A program made the position numbers and the translations under genes. A stretch of DNA of 64,000 nt, from contig NC_066581.1 in the NCBI RefSeq assembly GCF_024323335.1, positions 439,804,281 to 439,868,280 on the forward strand. Direction: 5' to 3'. Below the pieces are notes generated by a model. It worked only from the letters and a program-made list of their open reading frames with translations, did not search any database and was not told the DNA's origin. Origin of the DNA: Lathyrus oleraceus. Taxonomy: Eukaryota > Streptophyta > Magnoliopsida > Fabales > Fabaceae. Below, piece by piece: positions 1 to 11,612 of this stretch. Position 1 is the stretch's first letter. Every line of letters begins with the position of its first letter.

Positions 1-2179
1 TTGTAAAGATCTATGGAGTCTTGCCATTTGCAGACTACCATTCCATCAAATAAATTTGAGCCTTTTATCCAATTATTTGCACTCTTATTTGTTTCTATTC
101 AACAAATGTTTTGCATGTTTTAATTGAGAAAATATCATCGTTTTGAATAAACGAATTTTTTAACTTGTTTTAAACAAAGTGAACGTTCACCATGACAAAA
201 GGATACTTAGGAGATCCTTAGTGCTCTCCCAAGGATAGTATGATCTCCAACAGGGTAAGACATTTGTTCATATTCCTGGCATAACTGTATTTCCTTCCTC
301 CGAAGCCCTGAGTGGTATACTTAATGAGATATTCACCACTCAGTGGGGTAGCAACCTTTCCTCCTCAACAGATGTGATCTCCTTGGTGGGTACAGTACTT
401 GGTGGTTGATCCCCAGAATCCCTTTATCCCTCGGATAGATTCCCCAGTAGAGTTGCTTATGTGGCAGATTCTACTCGTGCAATAAACTCTTTTCCCCAGC
501 TGTGACTGATGATTCATCCCCTGCAGAGGTATTGTTGTTCCCTGGTATCTCTGATCCCCGGCAGATTGGATACTCTCCGGTGATTTTGGTTTTCTCTCTT
601 AAGATGTAGTACCGGATGTCTGTACTCCTTGGAGCTGTTTGTGTTAGAAATGTCTGTCTGTCAGCATTCACCAAGCATAAACCACGCATGTATGCATATA
701 TATTTTTCAAACATTTGGATATTCATATTGCATTTTTTGCCATATATCTTTGTTTTTTATTCCTCTGCTAGTTGGTAATACATTTCCCAAGCAAGATGTC
801 GGTGTCTGATCCCTCAATGTAGAGAGTCAGCCCCTTAAGCAGAAAGTGTTTATCTTTCCTTCCGCATTCCCTATTGAGTTATATCCTCGTGGACGACGAT
901 TGTTTTTCGCTTCCTCCCAACACATATATTGGGATGGGTTCCCCTATTTGAGTTATACCTAGTATCCGGTAGGTGTAATCCCCTCCTTGGTGGTTATCTT
1001 CATTCAATATTCGGTGTTGATATTCCCTCTTTTGCCTGGATAATTACCCTGATTATGCAATTTATCCCCAACAAGTCATCTCGTTTACCCTGTTGTTGGT
1101 AACGATTGTTTCTCCCCTGAATGGGTCATCATTACATACCTAGTTTTGGTATCCCGATGCCTTTTCTTTTCGGTCGATTTATCCTTTATTAACCCAGTAA
1201 CCGGTTGTGGATAATCTTCCATGCGAGTGTATTATCTATGTTCTGACGGTAATAGATAATATATCTCATGCGCTCTGTGGTCGAAGCCTTTTGTTCTTCC
1301 CCTAGTGCGTAAGATTCGTATCCCTGTTTTAGAATCGAATGTCCATCCCTTAATCGAGTTTGCTTTTTGCCCTCTTTTCGGATGATGAGTGTTTTGGGAA
1401 TATTCCCCAATTCACGCTTTGGTTGGTCACCTATTATATGCCCAGTAACCGGTATCCCTGGTGTTCCTTCCTTCTGCTCCCTATTATGACTTTTTGTCCC
1501 CTGTGGAGTCAGATTTTCCTGAGTCGAAATATACCTTTTTAGGTCTTCCTCAGATGATTTGGTTGATTGATATCTCTCACCCTTATACCGGTCTTAGATA
1601 TTCATTCTTCCCGAGCATGTTGTTCTCTCACCCTTATACCGGTGTTCAGATCACACGTCTCTTTGAGCTTATTACCCAGTAACCGGTAATACCTCATCCC
1701 GTTGTTTCCCCAGGAGATTCCTTTTTGGATATCCCCAGTGAGGTCCCTTAGTGGATTATCCTCACCTGAGTCCGGATTTTTTATCCGATGTATCCATTGT
1801 GGATAATGTTTTTGTCTTGGCATATTCCCCATAACATGCACCTTCGAGTCAGCTCGATGTCTTTCCATTGGATTTAATCCCTTTGGAATTCTGTCCCCCA
1901 AGCTTTGAGTCGTGCCCTGCTCACACATTTCCTTCTTATCCCCATGAGAGTCCCCGGAGTTTCTGTCCCGTTGAGCGTACTACTCTGATGGATTGTCAAA
2001 TCCTCCTGATCTTTTCCTTTGTGGATACATATCTCCACAGAGTATTACCCTTTCGCATACATACATTTGCATCATGAGGTCTCTTAGGGACCAAAATTCG
2101 TCTCTTTGTTATTATTTAAGCCCATTCTACCTCGTCGAAACGAAGATTTTAACCTTCACTTCTCCGGCTAGAATGACCT
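1..2179 (+). mobile_element. Ogre/Tat element A: 3' untranslated region (partial element)
   Basis: This is the non-coding stretch between the lost pol gene, left of the window, and the 3' LTR at 2194. Its first 100 bases match the 3' UTR of element B at about 9315-9410, including the shared wording around 'aaatctatggagt' and 'ttatccaatt', which fixes its place and orientation. It is T- and C-rich and carries many diverged copies of a short motif, cccagtaaccggtaat and relatives (near 1194, 1440, 1583, 1634 and 1674). Short reading frames occur on both strands but none resembles a retroelement protein. Long, repeat-bearing 3' UTRs are a known trait of Fabeae Ogre elements. Confidence 0.75.
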
Positions 2180-2193
2180 TAAATAGGGGCATC
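2180..2193 (+). other. Polypurine tract of element A
   Basis: The tract taaataggggcatc lies directly before the LTR start TGTAAGACC. The same tract with one or two changes precedes the LTRs at 11613 and 58455, as expected for the plus-strand primer of reverse transcription. Confidence 0.75.
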
Positions 2194-5100
2194 TGTAAGA
2201 CCCCAATTTTGTCCCTAAGATCCCTCATGGCATCATAACATTTCATTTACATAGCCTCAAGGATCATTAGCATCTTGGTTCCCTTTGCCTTTGGGTGGGA
2301 CCTCCTTGTGAGTGGTTTAAGATCACCAAGCATGCTTGAATTGTATATCATTGCTTTTCTCATTTTGTTTACTAACCAAAAGCACAAAAATATGTCACTA
2401 ACATCTTTTGTTTTGTAGCTTGAGCAATCACAAGGTCCAAAGCTTCAAGGAGATCATTAGTACAAATACATGGTCAAGAGGAGATGATAGCAAGCATGGT
2501 AATGGTCCCCAAATCTCTCATCCATAAAATATGCCTCCCTAGTACCTCAATGCATCATTTTGATCAAAGCAAGTCAAAGGGCTTGAGGCTTTGTTCTTCA
2601 AGGAAACCCTAATTCATCTGTGAACCACAATGCCTTGCTCATGAAGCAACCTCAGCCCATGGTCAAATACAATCAAGGGAAGTTCTTTAATTCATCATTT
2701 CATGCATATTTAAACTTATTTGAGTGAACTCAATCATCAATTCATCAAGATATGAGTTGTGGACTTGAGAAGTTGATCAGTCAATTCATCTGACTATTTT
2801 GAAATGCACTGAGACCTAACTTTTTATGTGTTGGTCAAATGGAGATGGTTCCAAAATAAAAAATGTTCTTAAGGACAATATGAACAACTTTCATGTTAAT
2901 CAAAAATTAATTTGAAGCTTGGAAGGCCATTTGAAATTCCAATACATTATAGGTCTTTGATTGAAACCCTAAATGTGGGTCAACTTCCCAAGGACATAAC
3001 TCATTCATTTTTTATGATTTTGAGGTGGGATCAAATGCATTGGAAAGCTTAATATGTCTACTTCAAATGTTATGTTGAACAAAATTTCAAAATCTCAAAT
3101 GAAATACATGTGATAATGCAAGACATTATAGGTCCCTTTTGACCAAATGCATTGAAAGTCAAAAAAGTCTAACTTCAAGTGCCCATAACGCTTTCATCAA
3201 AAATCCAAATGATGCAAAATTTGAGTCTATTTTGATTGTCTTGAAAATATCTACATCTTTGATGTTGGAGGTTTTTCCATTTGAGGCTTGCATCATCAAA
3301 ACAGAAGGGCTTGAAAGTTGGCCAATTTTAGAAACCTTGCTTTGACATATCTTGCACCTTGCACTTTAAACTCAAATTTCATAAATTTCCACACTTCAAA
3401 TGAGTTTTTGTCCAACATAACATTTGTTCCTTATACAAAGACCTTTCCAAACATTACCCATATGCCTATGTTTGGATTTTCTAAATGGTACTTTCGAAGA
3501 GATGATTGTTTAGGTACAATTGAGGAATTCACTTGAAAACTTGGTGCATAAGCAATTGCCTTGCAAAGTCACACATCCAATTCCATTTGGCTGATGCTCA
3601 GATTTCATTTGGCATTGTTTTTGGGCCTTGTGCATGATCATGCAAGCCCATGCAATGAAGCTTCACATGCCATGCACACGGATCATTTCACACTCTCCTT
3701 GCCACTTCCTCTATAAATAGAGACTTCATTCCACTCATTTCACACGCCCAATTTAACTTGAAATGCTACAGAAGCAAGTTCCATTTCTCTTCAAAATTTT
3801 CAGATCTAAAATTCAACTTCATCTGGTTGAATTCTTAGATCTAAGGATCGTGCATTTCCATGGAGGTTTGAAAACCTGCAAAACTGGCAGGAATCTGCAG
3901 GCTCACTGGAGAAGAAGGTGGCTCCGGTGGCCGCCTGTTTCTAGTTTAAATCCTGGCCATGTGATCTTGTTCCCAGATCGAATCATGATCATCCATTGTT
4001 ATGACTTTTATTTGTTTCCCATGTGCTTGCATTGACTGTGGACTTCCATGCCCGTGCATCTCCCAGCCTTGTGATATGCCAGCTCAATTAATGAGCTTAG
4101 ATCTAAGCGCTGTGGATTTTTCTATTTTTTTAATTTCTGTTTTTATTTTCTTTAATTCCTTTTATTTCAAAAAATCATATCTCTCTCATTTTTTATCCAA
4201 AAATTATGGGACCAATTGCATTATTTCCCAAATAATTTCAAGTTTCTATTTCTGATTTTTAATATTTTTTATTATGATATTTGATATTTTTCATAAATTT
4301 TCTCTTTTCTGGTTATTTTTAATTCATTTTAAATAGTTTTTGATATTCAAAAAATGCAAAAATATTTTCCTAGCCTATTTGAATGATGATGGATCTATGA
4401 AAAATATTCTCATCAATTTTTGAATTGATTTGAGATTTATTTGAGATTTTAATTCAATTAGGTTATTTTTATTCATTTTTAATTGGTTAAAAATAGTTTC
4501 TGACTTTTAAAAATGCTGAATTTTTTTGTCAAACTTTGTTTGACCTTGTTGAACTTAGGATAAATTACTTGGACCTTTCAAGGTTGATTTGAAGTAATTT
4601 TGAAGTTTGACCTTTCCATTTCATTTTTAATTTAAGTTTAATTAAATATTAAAAAATGCCAAAAATAGTTTATTCATTTCTTGACTTCCAATCTTCATCT
4701 CACTTCTGTTTTTGATTGTTTGACCTTGACTTTCAATGTTATTGGTCAACATATGAGGATTGGTACATGGTATTTCATTTAATGCACTTTAATTTTGCCA
4801 TTTCCATTTCTCTTATCCATCTTCTCCTTCTTCTTCTTCTACTTCTTTTCTTCTTGATCAATGAGTTGAAGGTTGATAAGTTAGCATTGGTTAGGGAGAT
4901 TTAATCTTCCTTGATTCAAATCTAATTCATCTTGATCAATTGATCAAGTGAATGACTTTGCATTAAGGATAGGTTGTCTTCTAAACCATGCAAAAGGCTT
5001 AAACCAATACAAGATTAATTCTCATTTTCTTTTTGGCATGGCAAGTTTTTGGGACTTGGTTCACTAATCAAGACTCCTAACTTGTGTTTGTTGCCTACAT

Positions 5101-6723
5101 TATTATTGATCGGCCTCAGATAGTTGTGACTTCTACATAAGTCCAATTATGATTGCTTAACATAGCGCTAAATTTGTCTTATGGCACACTAACTACTAAC
5201 ACTTACTATTGACAATTAACATTTACTTTATGCATTTTACTTTTATGCAATTTACTATTCTTGCACATATTATCCATTTGCTTTTCTCTTTTCTCACTTG
5301 AGTACATGTTTATGTTAATGCCATTTGCCTTTTGCTCACTTGAGCACATAATTGTGTATATATTATTGTGCTTGTGTTTTTGTTTTGATTGTTGTGGACC
5401 AAATGCAAAGAAATGGACTTAGTTTCTAGGACTTTCCCTATGCAAAGAAATGGAGAATTGGACTTAGATTCTAGGACCTTCCTTATGCAAAATTGGAGTA
5501 AAAGGATCTTAGTGATGAAGATGGGTTAGAAGGACCAAATATCTAAACTCACTCTTGTCCATTCTTGTTTTACTTCATGGAATCTTTGATGTGTGTGCTT
5601 TTGTGATAGGAGTTTCCATTTGAGCTTGATTGAAGGACCATTGCCATGTGCATCCAAGTGGAAGATACAAGATACATTGAGGATCTCTTGTGAGACTTAT
5701 TTGATTGCTTATGCTTTGTGGTTGCTTATTCCAAAGGATGGGAGCTACTTGGATCATCAATATGATCTCAAGAGAGGAACTCCTAGTGTGGCTTCATTTC
5801 TTATCCCTCACCTTTTTGTTTTGCTTAGGACTTAGCCATTCTTCTTCTTCTCTCCACTCTAACCCAAGCCAAAAACGTTTTGTGCAAACATTTAACTATT
5901 GTTTTCAAACATTAGAAACCTAAGCCTTATGCTTTTGATTTTCAAACTTTCTTTTCACAATACTTATTTTGAATTGAATCTTTAAGTCAACTTTGACTAT
6001 TTTGTACATACTTCTAATTGATAAGTATAACCTATTCAAATTTCTTTTTGTGGTTCCAATGGCCACTTCTTAATCAAATTTTCCATAACCTTTAGCTATT
6101 AGGTTTGAGTTATCTTTGTGGTAGATGTAATACTCACCTATATCCTTAGTGATGGACAATGAGTCTTCCATGCTTATTATAGGGTTAACCCCTCACTAGC
6201 ATGTTGAAGCTATCCTCACATGGTGGATTTGTGGTTAGGTTGAGTTTTCTCCCTTTGATAACAAAAGACTTTAAGGCTTTTGGACCAATCAATTCACCAA
6301 CTTGTTTTGAGATTTTTACCCCGAACTACGAGGTTTTGATCCTAATCTTTTATAAGATGGTACGTAGGCAATGGGTTTATCCATCCAAACACAAAATGTA
6401 AATAATTTGTATATTCTCTTCTCATCTCTTCAATCATGTTTTCACAAACAAATTTTCACAAAACAAACAACCTTTGTAACAAGTATGAAAAGGGCTCCCT
6501 AGGAGTACCTAGGATGTTTTGGGTGCCTAACACCTTCCCATTGCATAACCAACCCCCTTACCCAGATCTCTGTTCCTTTTACTAGTTTTTGTTAAAACTA
6601 TTAGGTTTTTGTTCGCTTTCTAACCATTCCTTTGGATAAATAGAAGTGCGGTGGTGACTCGACTTTGTATGATTTACCTTGGATTTAGTCAATATATCTA
6701 ATGGTAACGAATACCCCGCTACA
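2194..6723 (+). repeat. 3' LTR of Ogre/Tat element A (full length, about 4.5 kb)
   Basis: It begins TGTAAGACCCC right after the polypurine tract and ends ...ccccgctaca at 6723. The first 3 kb align with the LTR starting at 11613, and the first 0.9 kb with the inverted copy at 6724-7635. A TATA-like box sits about 1.5 kb in. The right flank is another LTR in the opposite orientation, so element A probably inserted into older LTR DNA. The other end of A is outside the window, so no target-site duplication can be checked. Small reading frames inside are not coding. Confidence 0.8.
3711..3720 (+). promoter_or_regulatory. TATA-like box in LTR A
   Basis: The sequence ctataaatag lies in a C-rich context. 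The homologous site in LTR B (13128-13138) has kept the same box, which supports its being the U3 core promoter. Confidence 0.5.
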
Positions 6724-7635
6724 CAATGGTATAGGGAAAAAATGACCAATAATGTATCCTCATATCACATGCTCATAAAAGTTGATTTAGATCTCACTAC
6801 AAACATCAAATTTGAAGTAGACATCTTTAATTTGATTGTGCAACTTGGAAATCTTTCATCTCATAAAAGATGAGCAAGTTATGGTCTTGGGAAGTTGACA
6901 TTCAAATTAGGGTTTAGACAAAATGACCTACAATGTTTCAACATGTGAAATTAGGGTCTTGTAATGTAATTTAGAGTAACTTTACTCTTGGAATCATTTT
7001 CATATGGTGAAAATTGTAGGAGATAAGGTCTAGGGAGACCAAGTTCTGATTAGATGAATTCATCGGGCCAACCACCATCAATCAACTTGCTAACTTCCAA
7101 TTATCTTGACTTTCTAGGCTCATGGTAAATCATATATTCATAAGATGATGAATTTTGAAATGTACCTTGATAAATTTGATCAATTGGTGAGATAGCTTAT
7201 TGGATAAGTTACTTAAGATACCCAGTCAAACTAGGGTTTCCAAGGCAAATCAACTCCAAATTCTTGAAGAATGCTTGCTTAATATAACATGTAGAGATCA
7301 TTGGGACTAATACATGATGCTTTGAGACATTGTGAATCAATCTTTGGTTGTGCTCTTAGCTATGAGGGTCTTAAACCCTAGATATGAACTTGATAGATCA
7401 ATGATGATCATGCCCTACCTACAAAAGAGTCAGGCAAATGCAAATACATATTTTTGGTTTTTTGGTTAGTAAAATGATGATATATAAGTAGGATACAATC
7501 ATATAGTGCTTGGTGATCTCTCCCAAAGCAAACCCAATGAAAGAGGGGTAAGGAGGATGCCAAGGTATAATCCCAATTCCAATCCATATGATGAAATTGC
7601 ATGAGGGATCTTAGGGTCAAAATTGGGGTCTTACA
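6724..7635 (-). repeat. Inverted Ogre-type LTR fragment E (first 0.9 kb of an LTR)
   Basis: Read on the minus strand from 7635 it starts TGTAAGACCCCAATTTTG and follows LTR B (11613 onward) for about 900 bases, including the shared stretch around 'ccttatctcctacaat'. It is cut off at 6724 by the end of LTR A. On the other side, base 7636 begins pol sequence of element B. E is therefore the remnant of an element that inserted in reverse into B's pol gene and was later split by A. Confidence 0.8.
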
Positions 7636-8951
7636 AGTCCCCAATTTGACTATGATTGTCTTGATAGGCCAACTCATGTATTTTCTGTTGAAGAAATCAA
7701 AGATGAAAAGTTATGGTATTTTGATATCAAATGTTTCCTCCAAAGTCAGATTTACCCGTCGGGGCATCTTTGAAAGATAAGAATACTTTGAGAAGATTAG
7801 CTGGCAACTTCTACCTAAATGGTGATGTGCTATACAAGAGAAACTTGGATATGGTTTTGCGCAGATGTGTCGATAGACACAATGCAGACTTATTGATGAC
7901 TGAAATCCATGAAGGTTCCTTTGATACTCATTCCAATGGACATGCTATGGCGAAGAAGATGTTGAGAGTAGGTTACTATTGGATGACAATGGAATCTGAC
8001 TGTTGTAAGTTTGTAAAGAAATTCCACAAGTGTCAAGTTTATGCAGATAAGATTCATGTGCCTCTGACACTGTTGAATTTCATTTCCTCTCCATGGACCT
8101 TCTCCATGTGGGGAATTGATATGATTGAGCTCAAAGCTTCAAAAGGACATCGTTTCATTCTGGTGGCTATTGATTACTTCACAAAGTGGGTTGAAGCGAC
8201 ATCGTATGCAAATGTAACCAAGCAAGTTTTTATGAGGTTTATCAAGAATCAAATTATATGTCATTATGGTGTGCCAAGTAAGATCATTACTGATAATGGA
8301 TCAAACTTGAACAATAACATGGTGGAAGCTCTTCGCAAAGACTTCAAGATTGCACATCATAATTCTTCTCTCTATAGACCCAAGATGAATGGGGTTGTTG
8401 AAGCTGCAAATAAGAACATCAATAAGATCATTCAGAAGATGGTTGTAACATACAAAGATTGGCATGAGATGCTCCCGTTTGCTTTGCATGGGTACCATAC
8501 ATCCGTACGCACTTCAACAGGGGCAACCCCTTTCTCTCTTGGCTATGGTATGGAAGTTGTGCTCCCATTAGAGGTTGAGATCTCGTCACTGCTTGTGCTA
8601 ATGGAAGTCAAATTTACAGAAGCTGAATGGTGTCAGATCAGATGTGATCAGTTGAATTTGATTGAAGAGAAGAGATTGTCTACCATGTGTCATGGTCAGT
8701 TATATCAACAAAGAATGAAGAAGGCATTTGATAAGAAGGTCAAGCCTCGCGTGTTTCGAGAAGGTTACCTCGTACTCAAGAAGATTTTATCTTTCAAACC
8801 TGATGCTAGGGGAAAATGGACTCCTAATTATGAAGGTCCATATGTTGTTAAGAGAGCCTTCTGAGGAGGTGCTTTGATTCTTACAACTATGGATAATGAA
8901 GAGTTCACTCGTCTTATGAATGCCAATGCAGTCAAGAAATACTTCGCTTAA
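7636..8951 (+). pseudogene. Ogre/Tat pol 3' end: integrase (element B), broken
   Basis: This is the C-terminal part of a Ty3/Ogre polyprotein, with the RNase H-integrase linker followed by integrase. Visible motifs are an HHCC zinc region (H...H near 7923-7943, KFHKCQVYAD at about 8020), the catalytic aspartates in WGIDMIELKASKGH and KIITDNGSN, and the glutamate in NGVVEAANKNI. It would insert the cDNA copy into the chromosome. The upstream reverse transcriptase and RNase H are missing because inverted LTR E joins at 7635. The linker is in another frame, so a one-base frameshift lies near 7760. A TGA at 8862-8864 interrupts the tail about 29 codons before the natural end at 8951. The Ogre/Tat assignment rests on the C-terminal PYVVKRAF and VKKYFA motifs. 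Confidence 0.85.
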
Positions 8952-8960
8952 AAAAATATA

Positions 8961-9127
8961 AGAATACCTCGCTAAGTTGAAAACCCGATGGGGCGGCTTA
9001 GGCAAAAATGAGCGTATCGGTGGATTGAAAACCCGAAAGGGCGATCTAGGCAAAAGTTAGAGACATAAAATAGAAATTTATCTCGGTAGGTTGTGCACCC
9101 CACCTTGGGGAAATCTAGGCATAAATT
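8961..9127 (+). repeat. Three tandem hairpin units just after the pol stop (element B)
   Basis: Three diverged units of about 45-65 bases each hold a short G/C hairpin followed by a TTAGGC or TCTAGGC plus A-rich tail. The stems are ACCC/GGGG at about 8983-8993, CCC-GAAA-GGG at about 9032-9041, and CCCC-ACCTT-GGGG at 9098-9110. Element C has one clear homologue at about 45684-45720 with a different but still paired stem. This is non-coding and probably a 3' UTR RNA structure. Confidence 0.6.
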
Positions 9128-11598
9128 AGGGATTATGGCAAGTAACTGCATTCGGTTGGTCCTAATTTTGGAGGCAGTTTTGAGCAGGTCATTTGGTTCT
9201 GATTCGTTATTCTCAACCAAAGCCAAGAGCATAATGGATATTGAAATTTATAGGGAGAGTAGTGATCATTGTATCCAATGTAGCACTTTTTCCATGCAAA
9301 TTACCATTTTCAACTTTGTAAAAATCTATGGAGTTCTGTCATTTACAAATTACCATTCTATTAAATAAAGTTGAGATTTTATCCAATTGTTTCTACTCTT
9401 ATTTACTTCTTCTAAATAAAATTGAATTTTTATGATGATAATTTTGAAATTAAATAATGAATAAAAATTATTTTTCTTAAAAAATAATAAAAATAATCAC
9501 TTTAAGAATAATCGATTTCAGCAAGGAATATCAACAACAATCTGAGAGCAGGTAAGCCTTTAAGTGAGAAGCCCTATTGGTCTTCCCCAAGCAGTTTGGT
9601 TTGGTAACTTTTTATTCCCCAACAGTTCGTCAGTTATCCTCAACTGAGTTGGTGGGTCACATCCCTAGTAGAGTCGAGCTGATGATTGGTCCATTTTGCA
9701 AATCCATATTCCACAACTGCGGTACTCCTGTTGATATCCTCCAGTTTGTGACTCTGGATATCCTGGACCTTTATTTGGTTTCCATTAGCATATTTGTGTT
9801 GCATAACTTCGTCAGTTCATCGGATCCGGTTATCTTTTCCTTGGAATTGGTTTATTTTGCAATTTCCAAAGGGAATTTGATGATTCTTGAGGAATGTGAT
9901 GATCTTGGTCATAATATCCTCATCAATTTGCTTAGATCCCCATGCAAAGTTTTACCTCTTGTATTCCCCGACAGAGTTTTTCTTCAGATATTGAAGATCC
10001 CTCATTCTCGGCAGTTTTGGATTTTGAGCAGTATTTTGGTTTTGTCCCCTGCTGGGTTGTCTCCCATTTGATATGGTGTTGACCTAAAATTCCCCACGGA
10101 GTTGACAATTTGGATCCTCAGTAGATCTTTTCTCTAATCCTCGACATGTTTGTTTATCCTTCAGCAGTGCCCTTTCTCCCTGTGGAGTTTGTCGTTATTT
10201 GGTTGGAATCATGTTCTCCATGATTTCCCAGACATAGTTGATTTGTACAGAGCTAGATGATTTATTTTCAACCCTAGCATTTTCTCCAGTTTGTGTTTCC
10301 ATCTTGTGGGATTAGCCAAGTGTTGCAGCAATGATTCAAATCTTTGATATTTGTATCCCTTGTATTATTTTGTTAGCATAACCACAATCATATACATGCA
10401 TATTCATACATAAAGCTTAGCATCATATTATTTCATTATGCATTTTTTATTGCATTTGATTTTCTTTATTCTGATCGCCTGTGTTGGTGATATCATTTCC
10501 CATACATATTTGGTGTGTCTGTCCTCCTTCAATTGTAGAGTGTCAGCCCCTTAAGTAGAAAGAGTTTAACCTTTCTCATTTCCCCCCACTGAGTTATTTC
10601 CTCGTGGATGATTATTGTTTCAGTTTCCTCCCCAACTAATTATTTAAAAGGAGCCACTCCCCTTGAGTTATATCCTCATTGGGTCGAGTCTTTGTTTGAT
10701 CGTTTCTTTCTAGCTATTACCTAGATAGATATTTTGGTCCCCTAGGAGTCTATTATCCAGTAACTAGTAATATTCTTTTCAATCTTTGGAGTACTTTACT
10801 TTTTCCCAATATCCGGTAAATGTAATATACTTCCTTTGTTTTCCTCATGGGATTCATTTTCACATTTCCCCCAGGCAGTCTATCCTTGATATGTTCATCC
10901 TAACTGGTGACAAATATTCTTCCTTTGTGGTTTTCTACCTAGTGAAAAGGTAGTTGTAATCCCTACTTTTATTCTTACCCAATAACAGGTAACAAATACA
11001 CCTCTTTCTCCTCAGTGAGTCATCCTTGATATGTTTACCCTAACCGGTAGTGGATGTCCCTCTGTCAGAGTATATTATCTTCCTGACCAGTAATCGGTAA
11101 TAGATAATCTCTGGTACTCCTATGTTGAAGATCATTCTTCCCTAGTTGAGTTTGAGTGCGTATTCCCTCAGCGGAATCGCCTTTTCCTATTTGATCAGAG
11201 TATTTCAGCTTCATTTTGATTTAACAGTTTCCCCTGCAGCTTTTCCCTTATCCCGAACCGGGTTCTTCCATTAATTTATTTTCATGGAAATTCCCCTCGT
11301 GTCTCCAACAGTTTTTAAGGCATAGCTTAGCCTACACATAACTTCTTATTCCCCTAGAGTCTCGGTCTCCCCAGTGAGTATTCCTTACAGAATGCAGTAT
11401 ACTCCTGTGGACTTTCAGGCTCTCCGGATTCTTTTTCTTTGTGGCAATATATTCCCCATAGATTATTTTAACATTCATATCATATGCATCATGAGGACTC
11501 TTAGGGACCAAAATTTGTTTCTATATGTTATTATTTAAGTCCATTCTACTGAGTTGATACAAAGATTTTAATCTTCACATCCTTAGTTAGAATGTCCT
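9128..11598 (+). mobile_element. 3' UTR of Ogre/Tat element B
   Basis: This stretch separates the integrase end from the polypurine tract (taaataggggcagc, 11599-11612). It shares blocks with the 3' UTR of A, including 'tcagccccttaag' near 10545 and the diverged cccagtaaccggtaat motifs near 10750, 10980 and 11090. The 164-codon open frame at 9577-10071 lies in this C/T-rich DNA and has no retroelement motifs, so I do not call it a gene. Confidence 0.7.
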
Positions 11599-11612
11599 TA
11601 AATAGGGGCAGC

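Noticed and set aside
9577..10071. 164-codon open frame
   Set aside because: It lies in the C/T-rich 3' UTR of Ogre B, with no motif and no homologous frame in element A.
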